NCBI GenBank assembly: GCA_035575035.1
Contig: DATLYH010000300.1
Span: 1 to 42,696 of the forward strand
Reading direction: 5' to 3'
From: DATLYH01 sp035575035
GTDB lineage: Bacteria > Planctomycetota > Planctomycetia > Gemmatales > Gemmataceae
DNA: 42,696 bases
Positions within the stretch are counted from its first letter, which is position 1. The number at the start of each line of letters is the position of its first letter. The notes under the pieces were generated by a model. The model made no database searches. It saw only the letters and a list, made by a program, of their open reading frames with translations, and had not been told where the DNA came from. Below, piece after piece: positions 1 through 8,056 of the stretch. The translations under genes were made by a program, and so were the position numbers.

Positions 1-57
1 CCCCCCGCCGACGGTCAGCACGGCTGCAAGCAGCAGACCACCGGTACAGCGCAGCAT
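1..57 (-). CDS. Exported protein, N-terminal fragment (gene runs off the left edge)
   Basis: On the minus strand an ATG at 57 opens a frame that stays open to the edge and reads MLRCTGGLLLAAVLTVGGG. This is a typical start of a signal peptide: a short positive n-region followed by a Leu/Ala/Val-rich core. A strong Shine-Dalgarno, AAGGAGG, lies about 8 bases upstream of the ATG, which supports a real start. Only 19 codons are in the window, so the function cannot be told. The protein is probably secreted or a lipoprotein, because the cleavage region lies beyond the edge. Confidence 0.6.
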   Translation of the reverse strand, partial: MLRCTGGLLLAAVLTVGGG

Positions 58-571
58 GGCGGCTTCCTCCTTCAGGATGTTTGGTACGGTCGATGAGGTT
101 CCCCTTCATAACCGCGTTCGGGGGAGGGATCAAGCCGGCTCGGGATGCGGGACAAACCAGAAGCCGCCGCCCGCACAACCTTCCCGGATTCTCTGCGCGT
201 CCTGCACCATCCAGGGCCGGCTGCTCTTCTCAGGTTCGCCACGTCGGACGGTCCGCGGTTACTCAGCAGAGCCCGGAGCGTCCGCGCCGGGTCATCCGAG
301 CCCGGAGCATCCGCGCCGGGTCATCCGAGCCCGGAGCGTCAGCGCCGGGGGTAACGCCTCTTCCCATCGTTGACGCTCCGGGCTCTGAAAGCTCCGGGGG
401 CGGCTAGGGCTTGACGGCCGTTCTTTTTTGTCGCTCGATGGCATTCCAGTTGCCTCTCTTGGGGGAAGGTCGAGGAAGAGGCCGCCGCGAGCAGCGTTGC
501 CGGCGGCGATACCATCCGTGCCCCGAGCCTGGCCGCCAGCTGCCGTGAAGCGGCCGAGGGAACCCAACCCC
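58..571. other. Intergenic region between divergent genes
   Basis: This 514-base stretch separates the divergent exported-protein fragment and the YihY/BrkB gene. It holds the direct and inverted GC-rich repeats at 269-385 and no convincing gene. The open frames across it consist largely of translated repeat units (Ser-Pro-Glu-Arg-type peptides), as expected of non-coding repeats. I see no clear sigma-70 promoter. Confidence 0.5.
269..385. repeat. 29-bp direct repeats ending in a long imperfect hairpin
   Basis: Two full 29-bp units at 269-297 and 298-326 begin GAGCCCGGAGCGTCC or GAGCCCGGAGCATCC and end GGGTCATCC. A third, diverged unit starts at 327. The third unit pairs with an inverted copy at 363-385. 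The arms are about 23 bases with three mismatches, and the outer 15 bases pair perfectly (327-341 with 371-385). The same element occurs near 18770-18826. It looks like an interspersed palindromic (REP/BIME-like) repeat, not a gene. Confidence 0.8.
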
Positions 572-1552
572 ATGAAAGTTCAAGCAATCTTCGAGTTATT
601 GAAGGCCACGTATCAAGAGTGGACCAACGACAGGACGTCCCGGCTGGGCGCTGCCCTGGCCTACTATGCGGTCTTCTCGTTAGCGCCGGTGTTGGTTATC
701 GTCATCGCGGTCGCCAGCCTGGTGTTTGGCGAGAAGGCCGCGCGGGGCCAGGTGGCCGCGGAAGTGCAGCTGGTCGCCGGCCCTGAGGTTGGTCGGGCCG
801 TTGAAGAGATGCTCAGCCACACCCATGCGACAGGCGCGGGCTGGTGGGCGACTGCCGTCAGCATCGTCGTGCTGCTGTTCAGCGCCACCGCTGTCTTCGC
901 CGAACTCCAGGACGGACTGAACACCATCTGGGGGGTCAAGGCTCGACCGGACCGCGGCTGGCTGAACACGATCCGGACCCGCTTCTGGTCGTTCATGATC
1001 GTGCTCGGCCTGGCTCTGCTGCTTCTGCTGGCCCTGGCCGCCGCGACGGCCGTGACGGCGGTGAACACGTTCCTGGGCCCCTCGCTGCCGGCCGGCACCG
1101 CGTTCCTGTGGCGGCTGCTCGACCTGGCGATCACGCTGGGCCTGCTGACGCTACTGTTCGCCATGATTTACAAGGTCCTGCCCGATGTGAAGATTGCCTG
1201 GCGGGACGTCTGGGTCGGGGCGGTGATCACGGCGGTTCTGTTCACGGCAGGCACCTACCTGATCGGGCTGTACCTGGGTTGGAGCAGCGTCGCATCGGCT
1301 TACGGGGCGGCCGGCTCGCCGATGGTGTTGTTGTTATGGGTGTACTACTCGTCGCAAGTGCTGCTGTTCGGGGCCGAGTTCACCCAGGTGTACGCTTGCA
1401 AATACGGCCGGCCACTGGTGCGCGAGGACCGGGCCGAGCCGGTCACCCCCGAGGCGCGGGCCCGACAGGGGATGTCGGGAACCAAGTCGGCCGCGGAACG
1501 CTTCTGCACGGCGGTGGGCGCTGAAAGGACGGACGCGGCCAGGACGGTCTAG
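572..1552 (+). CDS. YihY/virulence factor BrkB family inner-membrane protein
   Basis: This 326-aa protein of the YihY/BrkB (UPF0761) family is a polytopic inner-membrane protein whose biochemical role is not settled. Family hallmarks are visible: the N-terminal SRLGAALAYYAVFSLAPVL, the central AVFAELQDGLNTIWGV segment and the late GSPMVLLLWVYYSSQVLLFGAEFTQ. About six membrane segments lie near residues 28-52, 89-112, 138-167, 176-198, 211-234 and 249-270. The frame extends upstream to 428, but that part is a Pro/Arg-rich run with no family similarity. The ATG at 572, with a weak GAGGG about 12 bases before it, gives the usual family length. The C-terminal 40 residues are polar and variable. 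It is a monocistronic neighbour of tRNA-Leu. Confidence 0.9.
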   Translation: MKVQAIFELLKATYQEWTNDRTSRLGAALAYYAVFSLAPVLVIVIAVASLVFGEKAARGQVAAEVQLVAGPEVGRAVEEMLSHTHATGAGWWATAVSIVVLLFSATAVFAELQDGLNTIWGVKARPDRGWLNTIRTRFWSFMIVLGLALLLLLALAAATAVTAVNTFLGPSLPAGTAFLWRLLDLAITLGLLTLLFAMIYKVLPDVKIAWRDVWVGAVITAVLFTAGTYLIGLYLGWSSVASAYGAAGSPMVLLLWVYYSSQVLLFGAEFTQVYACKYGRPLVREDRAEPVTPEARARQGMSGTKSAAERFCTAVGAERTDAARTV

Positions 1553-1593
1553 CAGGAAAGCAAAACGGCCGGGCAAACAGGCCCAACCGCCAC

Positions 1594-1677
1594 TGGCCGA
1601 GGTGGGATTCGAACCCACACGCCCTTTCGGGCACATGATTTTGAGTCATGCATGTCTGCCGGTTCCATCACTCGGCC
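1594..1677 (-). tRNA. tRNA-Leu (anticodon CAA)
   Basis: On the minus strand the sequence folds as an 84-nt class II tRNA. The acceptor arms GGCCGAG (1671-1677) and CTCGGCC (1595-1601) pair perfectly, and the discriminator A is at 1594. The D-arm contains the Leu-typical GGAACCGGCAGAC. The 5-bp anticodon stem closes a CTCAAAA loop, so the anticodon CAA (plus strand 1641-1643) reads UUG. A long variable arm (GCCCGAAAGGGC) and a standard T-arm GGGTTCGAATCCC follow. CCA is not encoded. Confidence 0.95.
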
Positions 1678-1686
1678 GCCACCCTA

Positions 1687-1692
1687 ATTGTA
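1687..1692 (-). promoter_or_regulatory. Possible -10 box of the tRNA-Leu gene
   Basis: TACAAT on the minus strand matches the TATAAT consensus at five of six positions and ends 10 bases before the mature 5' end of tRNA-Leu. I could not find a good -35 at the expected distance, so this is tentative. Confidence 0.25.
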
Positions 1693-1763
1693 GCCGGCGC
1701 CGGGGGCCTTGAGGAGTCATGTCCGGGAAAAGGCATTGCCCACCGCCTTGATCCCCCCGACAT

Positions 1764-2528
1764 TTAGCGCGCCAGGTAGCCGCCGTCCACCACCAGGGTC
1801 TGGCCGGTGATGTAGCTGCCGGCGTCGCTGGCCAGTAGCAGTACCGGGCCGACCAGCTCCTCGGGATCGCCCCAGCGCCCCAGGGCGGTCCGGTCGGCGA
1901 AGGCCTTCTTCTCGGCCTCGGAAAGCACCGTTGCCGGCAGGTCGGTGAGGAATGGTCCCGGGGCGATGCAGTTGACCGTGATGCCGTAAGCGCCCAGGTC
2001 CAAAGCACTGGCCCGGGCCAGGCCGAGCAGGGCGCTCTTGGTGGCCGAATAGACGTTCCGCTTTTCCTTCGAGACCAGCGCCATAATCGACGCGATGTGA
2101 ATGATCCGCCCCCAGCGACGGGCCTTCATCTGCGGTACCAGCGCCCGCGTCAGGGCCATCACCGACGTCAGGTTCAGTTCAAGCACCTCGTCCCAGACCT
2201 CGTCGGTGATCTCGTCGATGGCCTGCGGCCGATTGGTACCGGCATTGTTGACCAGGATATCGACCCGGCCCATCTCGTCGAGAGCGGCGCGGGCCAGGCG
2301 GACGGCATCCTCGCGGTGGCTGAGATCGGCCACGACGCAGGCGCCGCGTCGGCCGGTGCCCCGCAAGATGTCGTCCAGCGCTCGGCGCAGCTCGTCCTCG
2401 TGCCGGCTGGCGATGACAATATCGGCCCCGGCCCGGGCCAGTCCGCGGGCCATCGCCTTGCCCAGCCCCTTGCTGCCCCCCGTCACCAAAGCCACCTTGC
2501 CGTTCAGGTTGAAGATCTCCCGCTCCAC
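1764..2528 (-). CDS. SDR family NAD(P)-dependent oxidoreductase
   Basis: This 254-aa classical short-chain dehydrogenase/reductase is cytoplasmic. The Rossmann cofactor motif TGGSKGLG lies at residues 16-23, the NNAG motif at 94-97, and the catalytic tetrad is N119, S147, Y160, K164 (YSATK). The C-terminal GQTLVVDGGYLA is typical of glucose/gluconate 5-dehydrogenase and 3-oxoacyl-ACP-reductase-like members. The substrate cannot be told from sequence; gluconate 5-dehydrogenase-like or FabG-like are both possible. I chose the GTG at 2528 because GGAGGG lies about 10 bases upstream and family homology starts just after it; an ATG at 2594 would add 22 residues that do not look like the family. 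It stands alone, divergent from the lipoprotein gene. Confidence 0.9.
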   Translation of the reverse strand: MEREIFNLNGKVALVTGGSKGLGKAMARGLARAGADIVIASRHEDELRRALDDILRGTGRRGACVVADLSHREDAVRLARAALDEMGRVDILVNNAGTNRPQAIDEITDEVWDEVLELNLTSVMALTRALVPQMKARRWGRIIHIASIMALVSKEKRNVYSATKSALLGLARASALDLGAYGITVNCIAPGPFLTDLPATVLSEAEKKAFADRTALGRWGDPEELVGPVLLLASDAGSYITGQTLVVDGGYLAR

Positions 2529-2893
2529 GTGCCTTCCCTCCGCTTGCAAAGATGAACGTTGTACTCGGGGTAAGCAGGACAGCCTTCCGGCCAAGCAATG
2601 AACCTTCGCAGTTGAATGATCATCAAGATAGGGAAACGGCGGCCAAAGGCACCGTCCTCGTGCCTGGTCAAGCGGCCTTGTTGGCGATGGCCTTACGGGT
2701 TGGATGGCCCGGGGTGGAGTCTGCGAAGCCCCGCCCGCCCTGGATGTGACCCGGTGACCAGAAGCAGGTCAGCTTCTCTTCTCCGTGTCACCTTGCCATG
2801 TGGGCCGTGCCCTTGACCGACCCGACCGTAGTCGTTATGGTCCTGCCTCTTTACCCAGGGACGGGAGCCGGGCAGCGGCAAGGATGGCGTGCC
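2529..2893. other. Divergent intergenic region
   Basis: These 365 bases separate the divergently transcribed SDR and lipoprotein genes and must carry both start regions. Apart from the Shine-Dalgarno sequences of the two genes I see no repeat, RNA or convincing gene here. Confidence 0.4.
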
Positions 2894-3763
2894 ATGGCTG
2901 GGCGGGGCCTCGTACTGGCGCTGGTGACCGGGTTGCTCGCGGGCTGTGCTACCGCGCAGCCGGAGCGAACCTCGTCCTGGCTGAGCCGGCTCCGTCCCTT
3001 GCAACTCCCCGGCAGCGCTAACATGGTGGTGATGGAGGTCGCCTTGATCGAACGGCCGGTGGGCGACCCGTACATCAATGAAGAACTGTGGGACCTGGCC
3101 GATGAGCAGGTCATTCCGCTGGAGCGCAAAGCGCTGGTGGCCGACAACGGCTTCCGGGTGGCCCAGATCGCGGGCATGGGGCCGGCCGGGTTCCGGGCCT
3201 TGCTCACCTCGGAGCGCAGCTGCGCCAACCCGCGGCGCATCCAGCGCCAGGCCGGCGACCCAACCACGCTGCTGCTCGGCCTGACCATGCCTCGCTGCCG
3301 CTTCCGCCTGGTGCAAGACGGCCGGGCGGAGGAGGTCGAGCTGGAGCAGGCCCTGTGCACACTGCTCGTGGTCCCAACCTTGACCAACGACGGCCGGACC
3401 CGCCTCCGTTTCACCCCGCAGCTCCGCCACGGCGAGACGGCGCTGTTGCCCCGGCCCACGGCAGATCGCTCCGGCACCTATTCCTGGGCGCTGCGGGAAC
3501 ATCGGCCGACGGAGGCCTACCCCAACCTGAGCTGGGAGGTGACGCTGGCGCCCAACGAGTATGTGGTGGTTGGGGGCCGCTTCGACCGACCGGAGACGCT
3601 CGGGCATCGGTTTTTTGTCCGCAGCGATGAGCCGAATCCCGTGCAACGGCTGCTGGTAATCCGGACCAGCCGGGCTGCGCCCGGCCTCGCCGACGACGGC
3701 GACTCCCTGAGCCGCTCGCCCCCGCTGGCCCTGCAAGCCCAGTTGAGCGGCGGCAAGGAATAA
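2894..3763 (+). CDS. Lipoprotein of unknown function, possibly secretin-domain-like
   Basis: This 289-aa protein begins MAGRGLVLALVTGLLAGCATAQ, a lipoprotein signal with lipobox LAGC, so it should be lipid-anchored. The ATG at 2894 has AAGGA upstream; starting at 2798 would place the signal internally. The body opens with MVVMEVALIERPVGDPYI. Its last third has LVVPTLTNDGRTRLRFTPQ and LAPNEYVVVGGRFDRPETLG, which resemble in layout the 'results/GExxVLGG' core of secretin domains (type II/III secretion channels). No full secretin gate region is present, so this is only a structural hint. It is tail-to-tail with apgM. No confident family name can be given. Confidence 0.8.
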   Translation: MAGRGLVLALVTGLLAGCATAQPERTSSWLSRLRPLQLPGSANMVVMEVALIERPVGDPYINEELWDLADEQVIPLERKALVADNGFRVAQIAGMGPAGFRALLTSERSCANPRRIQRQAGDPTTLLLGLTMPRCRFRLVQDGRAEEVELEQALCTLLVVPTLTNDGRTRLRFTPQLRHGETALLPRPTADRSGTYSWALREHRPTEAYPNLSWEVTLAPNEYVVVGGRFDRPETLGHRFFVRSDEPNPVQRLLVIRTSRAAPGLADDGDSLSRSPPLALQAQLSGGKE

Positions 3764-3790
3764 CATCCCGAGCAGGCGACGGCTGACCGG

Positions 3791-4999
3791 TCATGCTCCA
3801 TACTTGCCCAGCCGCTGCGCGTGGGCCATCGCCAGGGGGAGCAGATACATCGCCTGGAACTGGCCGAGCCCGCCGCGGAGGCACTGCGACTCGCCGAATT
3901 CCGTCACCCCATCCGGCCGGCACGTCGCCGGTGCCCACAGCAGGGTCGGCACCGGGTGCCAGCTGTGACTCTTCAGCCGGCTCGGCGTGCTGTGGTCCCC
4001 CGTCACGATGAGTACGTCCGGACCAAGGGCCCGGATCTTCGCTACCTCCGCGTCCAGCCGCTCGATCATCTCCACCTTGGCCGCGAAGTTGCCGTCCTCA
4101 CCGGTGCTGTCGGTGTACTTGTAGTGCAGGAAGAAAAAGTCGTACTGGCCCCAGAGCTTCCGCAGCGTTTCCACCTGGTCGCCGAGGGTGGCGCCGGCAT
4201 CGGCGATGTCCATTCCCACCAGCCGGGCCAGTCCCTTGTACATCGGGTAGACAGCGATCGCTACCGGCTTGAGCCCGTAGATTTCCTGCATGGTCGCAAT
4301 CTTCGGGTAGCGGGCGAAACCGCGCAGCGTCACCATGTTGGTCGGGGTCTCGTCCTTCAGCACCTTCGCTGCCTCCGCCACGAAGCGGTTGACGGCCCGG
4401 GCGGTGTTCTCCGAGGCAGCGTCGGCCCCCTGGGCCGGCAGGGGCGCCTGGCCGGTCTGCTGCGGGTCGGTGTCGTTGACGGCGTCGCCGAGCCCCTCGC
4501 CGCGGAGGACAAGCACAAAGCGGTGCTCGCGCACCGGTTCGACGAAGACCTCCACGTCGGGGATCTGGATCTGTTGCAGTTTGCGGCACATGGCCACGCA
4601 GCGCTCGGTCGTCGGGCGACCGGCCCGTCGGTCAGTGATTCGGCCGGCGTCATCGACGGTGCAGAAATTCCCGCGCACCGCCACGTCTTTCGGCCCGACC
4701 GGAAAATTGATGCCCAGTGCCTCCAGGATGCCGCGGCCGATGCGGTACGCCAGCGGGTCGTAGCCGAACAGCCCGAGGTGGCCGGGGCCGCTGCCGGGGG
4801 TGATGCCGGGCAGCACCGGAATGCTCAGGCCGCAGACACCCTCGCGGGCCAGGGCGTCCAGGTTGGGGGTACGGGCCGACTCCAGCTCGGTTTTGCCGCC
4901 TGGCTCGACCGGCAGCCCGCCCAGGCCGTCGGCCACCAGGAGGACAATCTTGGTCGAAGCCGGCTCCCGCAGTTCGCGAATGAGGTCGTGAATGTTCAT
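3791..4999 (-). CDS. apgM: 2,3-bisphosphoglycerate-independent phosphoglycerate mutase, archaeal (ApgM) type
   Basis: This 402-aa cytosolic glycolytic/gluconeogenic enzyme interconverts 3- and 2-phosphoglycerate. It belongs to the alkaline-phosphatase superfamily ApgM branch. The N-terminal metal site reads LLVADGLGG (residues about 20-28), the active-site loop is GITPGSGPGHLGLFGYDP with nucleophile S70, and the C-terminal metal-binding segment is VLIVTGDHSTP followed by SHSWHPVP. The length matches the family (about 400 aa). The ATG at 4999 was chosen because the family start MNIHDLIRELREP begins there; the frame runs upstream to 5221 only as an antisense reading of the pgi start. It is divergent from pgi with 117 bases between them. 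Confidence 0.95.
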   Translation of the reverse strand: MNIHDLIRELREPASTKIVLLVADGLGGLPVEPGGKTELESARTPNLDALAREGVCGLSIPVLPGITPGSGPGHLGLFGYDPLAYRIGRGILEALGINFPVGPKDVAVRGNFCTVDDAGRITDRRAGRPTTERCVAMCRKLQQIQIPDVEVFVEPVREHRFVLVLRGEGLGDAVNDTDPQQTGQAPLPAQGADAASENTARAVNRFVAEAAKVLKDETPTNMVTLRGFARYPKIATMQEIYGLKPVAIAVYPMYKGLARLVGMDIADAGATLGDQVETLRKLWGQYDFFFLHYKYTDSTGEDGNFAAKVEMIERLDAEVAKIRALGPDVLIVTGDHSTPSRLKSHSWHPVPTLLWAPATCRPDGVTEFGESQCLRGGLGQFQAMYLLPLAMAHAQRLGKYGA

Positions 5000-5031
5000 G
5001 CTTCGAGTGTATCCGTGAGCTAGGCTGGAGT

Positions 5032-5049
5032 ACACAGTATTGTCTGTGT
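5032..5049. promoter_or_regulatory. Inverted repeat in the apgM-pgi divergent promoter region
   Basis: ACACAG at 5032-5037 and CTGTGT at 5044-5049 form a perfect 6-bp inverted repeat around TATTGT. It lies in the middle of the 117-base gap between two divergent glycolytic genes and is more AT-rich than its surroundings. This is the geometry of an operator shared by both genes, but no regulator is identified. Confidence 0.3.
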
Positions 5050-5116
5050 CCAGCGGTGGGGGAAGCGCGAACGGCTCGCCGCCCGCCCTCACCACGCACC
5101 GCGCCCTACTGACCAA

Positions 5117-6661
5117 ATGACCATGCAACTTCCCGACGAAGCGATTGTCTACGATTACCAGTCGCTCCTGGTGCCGCCCGGCGAGGGGTGGGACCCAGCG
5201 GCCGAACTTCGGGCCCGGCACTTCCTGCCGCCGGCCCGGCTGAAGGAGCTAGCGCCGCGGCTGATGCAGATCCGCAGCCAGGTGGCCGCCGAGCGCGAGT
5301 TGCAGCAGGCACCGCCCGAGCTGCAGCCGCTGGAGGCCGGCTTCATCGATCTGCCGCAGAAGTTACTCGACCAGCAACGCCGCCGCGGCGACTCCAGCGA
5401 ACTGGGCCGGGTGCTGACCGTGGCCACCTACCTCCGCGACCAGGTTGGCCGGGTCGTCGTCTTGGGGGTGGGCGGCTCCCAGCTGGCAGCCCGGGCCCTG
5501 TTTGAGGCGCTCCGCTCTTGCCATCACAACGAACTGCCGCCGGAGGTCCGCCTGGGAGTCCCTTGCTTCTACTTCGCCGGCGACAACTTCGACAACGACG
5601 CCTTGCAGGACCTGCTCGACCTGCTGCAAAACACCTGCGTGGACCCGGAGCGGCGCGACGAGCGCTGGGCAGTGCTGATCGTCAGCAAGTCGGGCGGCAC
5701 CCTGGAGCCAGCCGTCGCTCACCGGGTCTTTGTGCGCGAGGCGATGGAATACTACGGCTCGCGCTCGGAACGCCTGCGCGATCTATTCGTGCCGGTGACC
5801 GGCCCGTCGGGTCGGCTGCGCGATCTGTTCCGGGCGCTGGGCTACGTTGATGAGACCATCCTGACGATCCCCGACGACGTGGGCGGCCGGTTCTCGGCGT
5901 TCACGCCAGCCGGGCTGCTGCCGGCGGCCGTCATGGGCCTCGATGTGCGGGCCCTGCTTTTGGGGGCTGCCGCCATGACCCGGCGTTTCCTGGAGGAGCC
6001 GTTCGAGCGCAATCCCGTCCTGCAATACGCCGGGGTCAATTATCTGCTCAGCGAGGAGTGCGGCAAGTCCACGCGGGTATTGGCGGTCTGGTCGAAGAAG
6101 CTGGAGGGGCTAGGCCGATGGTACGAACAGCTGCTGGCCGAGAGCCTGGGCAAGCAGGGCCGTGGGCCGACGCCGTTGACCGCGGTGATGACGCGCGACC
6201 TGCACACCCGCGGCCAGCAGCTCCAGGAGGGGACCCGCGACCGGGTGATCAACAACCTGGTGGTCAAGACCCCAGTCGGCGTGCCGATCCAGGTGGGCAT
6301 GGCCGACCACAATGAGGACGGCCTGAACGTCTTGTCGCGCAAGACACTGCCGGACCTGATGAGCGCCGCCTGGCGCGGCGCACAGCAGGCCTACTTCGAG
6401 GCGGCCCGGCCGACCGCCGACCTGGTGCTGCCGGCCCTGTCGGAGCACACGATGGGCCAGCTGATGCAGCTGCTGATGCTGGCGACCGTCGTGGAAGCCC
6501 GGCTGATGGGGATCAACCCGTATGGCCAGCCCGGCCTGGAGGCGTACCAGCGCCACATGGCAACGGTGCTGAAGAGCAAGGAGACGAACACCCCGGTGCC
6601 GGTTCGACCAAACAGCCAGGAGCCGGCAGCCCGCCCGGCCGGCCAGGAATGCCCGGCGTGA
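5117..6661 (+). CDS. pgi: Glucose-6-phosphate isomerase
   Basis: This 514-aa cytosolic enzyme interconverts glucose 6-phosphate and fructose 6-phosphate. Family features: GVGGSQLAARALFEAL in the first SIS domain, the phosphate-binding SKSGGTLEP (about residue 190), the PGI signature DDVGGRFSAFTPAGLLPAA (about 253-271), and the C-terminal LMGINPYGQPGLEAYQ. In well-studied isomerases the last motif ends in a Lys (GVExxK) needed for catalysis; here that position is Gln478 (codon 6548-6550). The C-terminal 25 residues are low-complexity. Two in-frame ATGs, 5117 and 5123, are possible. It is divergent from apgM, fitting a shared glycolytic role. Confidence 0.93.
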   Translation: MTMQLPDEAIVYDYQSLLVPPGEGWDPAAELRARHFLPPARLKELAPRLMQIRSQVAAERELQQAPPELQPLEAGFIDLPQKLLDQQRRRGDSSELGRVLTVATYLRDQVGRVVVLGVGGSQLAARALFEALRSCHHNELPPEVRLGVPCFYFAGDNFDNDALQDLLDLLQNTCVDPERRDERWAVLIVSKSGGTLEPAVAHRVFVREAMEYYGSRSERLRDLFVPVTGPSGRLRDLFRALGYVDETILTIPDDVGGRFSAFTPAGLLPAAVMGLDVRALLLGAAAMTRRFLEEPFERNPVLQYAGVNYLLSEECGKSTRVLAVWSKKLEGLGRWYEQLLAESLGKQGRGPTPLTAVMTRDLHTRGQQLQEGTRDRVINNLVVKTPVGVPIQVGMADHNEDGLNVLSRKTLPDLMSAAWRGAQQAYFEAARPTADLVLPALSEHTMGQLMQLLMLATVVEARLMGINPYGQPGLEAYQRHMATVLKSKETNTPVPVRPNSQEPAARPAGQECPA

Positions 6662-6688
6662 TTGGGGATCAACGTCACCAGCGCGGCG

Positions 6689-7291
6689 TCATTCCTTCCC
6701 GAGCAGCGCGTCAAGGACCCAGCAGCCGCGGACGTGCTCGCCCGGCTGGCGGCAGTGGGATAGGATGGCGGCATTATCACAGCCGGCCTCTTCCAGCGCA
6801 TCCGCCAGTCCCGCCATCCGGTCGAAGGCGCGGCTATCGTAAATGATCTGCGCCAGTCCGACTACCTTGGACGTTCGCCAGATGGGATCGGTCATCAGGG
6901 GACGAAAGGGGTTGCCGATGATATCGCGGAGCAGGTCCGCCTGAGCGGCGCACTCGGCGGGCTGCTGGGAAAGGGCCACGCCGCCAAGGGCGCTGCGGGC
7001 GGCGTTGCCGGCGGCCTTGAACGGATCACTAGCGGCGGCATACCACGCGGCACGCTCGCCGGCCGACCGGCAGGCCAGCCGCGCCGCTCGCAACTCCTCC
7101 GGACCCATCAGCCCGTCGGCAAACGCCTCGGCCGCCTCAACCGCTTGACGGCCGAGGTCGTCAATCCAGTGCCAGACGCGCCGGGAACAGGCGGCGGCGA
7201 ACAGCCGCAGCTTCCGGTCGCCGGCCCGACCACGCAGGAAGTCGAGCATCGGCAGCGGGTCGCTGCACTTCAGCCACTCGGACTCGGTCAC
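6689..7291 (-). CDS. Conserved planctomycete protein of unknown function
   Basis: This 200-aa soluble protein has no signal peptide. It begins MTESEWLKCSDPLPMLDFLR, continues with DRKLRLFAAACSRRVWHWI, and ends with GNPFRPLMTDP, DALEEAGCDNAAILSHCR and HVRGCWVLDALLGKE. I recognise this as a family repeated many times in Gemmata-type genomes, without a known function. The start is a GTG at 7291 with GGAG and AAAGG directly upstream. It follows queE on the same strand by 78 bases and may be co-transcribed, but nothing links it to queuosine synthesis. Confidence 0.85.
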   Translation of the reverse strand: MTESEWLKCSDPLPMLDFLRGRAGDRKLRLFAAACSRRVWHWIDDLGRQAVEAAEAFADGLMGPEELRAARLACRSAGERAAWYAAASDPFKAAGNAARSALGGVALSQQPAECAAQADLLRDIIGNPFRPLMTDPIWRTSKVVGLAQIIYDSRAFDRMAGLADALEEAGCDNAAILSHCRQPGEHVRGCWVLDALLGKE

Positions 7292-7369
7292 AGGCCTTTC
7301 TCCGCGATCGCTTCGACCTGCCCAGCACTTGGCACCGGCCCGCGCCGGGCGACGTCTGCCGGATCGAAA

Positions 7370-8056
7370 TCAGGTGCCGCGGCGGTTGCCGAACAGGTGG
7401 ATGTGCTCACGGGGGCAGTAGCGGAAACCGTGCTTCAAGCACTCGCGGACCAGCCAGCGGCCGCGCTGGTCCACTTCCTCTGCCGTGATACCCTGGGGCA
7501 TCAGCAGCACCTTGCACGGATCGGTTTCCGGCAACTGCTTCAACAACTCGAGCACCTCCGCCACGTCCTCCGGCCGGTCGATGACGAACTTCAGCTGATA
7601 ATCGCAGTGTCCCATGAAGGCGCGGATGACATCGGGCCGCAGGCGGAGCGCGTCGTGGCGGGCGGCGAAGCGGCCTTCCTCCCGCTCGCGCGGCGTCGAG
7701 TTCGACAGCTTGGGACTGAGGCTGGCCAGGTCGCACGCCACCGGCTTGAAGACCGTGGCCGCTGTCTCAATGGTGATGTGGTAGCCGCGCTGACGCAGAC
7801 CGGCACACAACTCCTCGATGTCCGGCGCAATCAGCGGCTCGCCGCCGGTAACGACGACATGGCGGGTCGGGAACTCGGCGACGCGGGCCAGCACCTCCGC
7901 CGGCGCCAGGGTCTCCCCTTCGGGCCGCCACGAGGTGTACGGGGAATCACACCAGCTGCAGCGCAAATTACAGCCGCTGGTGCGGACAAAGGCCGATGGA
8001 ACGCCGAGGAGTCGCCCCTCCCCCTGGATCGAGAAAAAAATCTCGGCAATCTTCAT
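7370..8056 (-). CDS. queE: 7-carboxy-7-deazaguanine synthase (radical SAM), QueE
   Basis: This 228-aa radical SAM enzyme converts 6-carboxytetrahydropterin to 7-carboxy-7-deazaguanine in the queuosine/7-deazaguanine pathway. It opens with the QueE-typical MKIAEIFFSIQGEGRLLGVP. The cluster motif is CNLRCSWC (C29, C33, C36), followed by the SAM-binding HVVVTGGEPLI near residues 87-97. The C-terminus, RYCPREHIHLFGNRRGT, is also QueE-like. Length is normal. Its ATG overlaps the stop of a 68-codon ORF (ATGA), suggesting translational coupling. No other queuosine genes (queC, queD, queF) are in the window. Confidence 0.94.
   Translation of the reverse strand: MKIAEIFFSIQGEGRLLGVPSAFVRTSGCNLRCSWCDSPYTSWRPEGETLAPAEVLARVAEFPTRHVVVTGGEPLIAPDIEELCAGLRQRGYHITIETAATVFKPVACDLASLSPKLSNSTPREREEGRFAARHDALRLRPDVIRAFMGHCDYQLKFVIDRPEDVAEVLELLKQLPETDPCKVLLMPQGITAEEVDQRGRWLVRECLKHGFRYCPREHIHLFGNRRGT

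Noticed and set aside
428..571. Longer N-terminus of the YihY/BrkB gene
   Set aside because: The added residues are Arg/Pro-rich, unlike the family, and the ATG at 572 gives the normal length.
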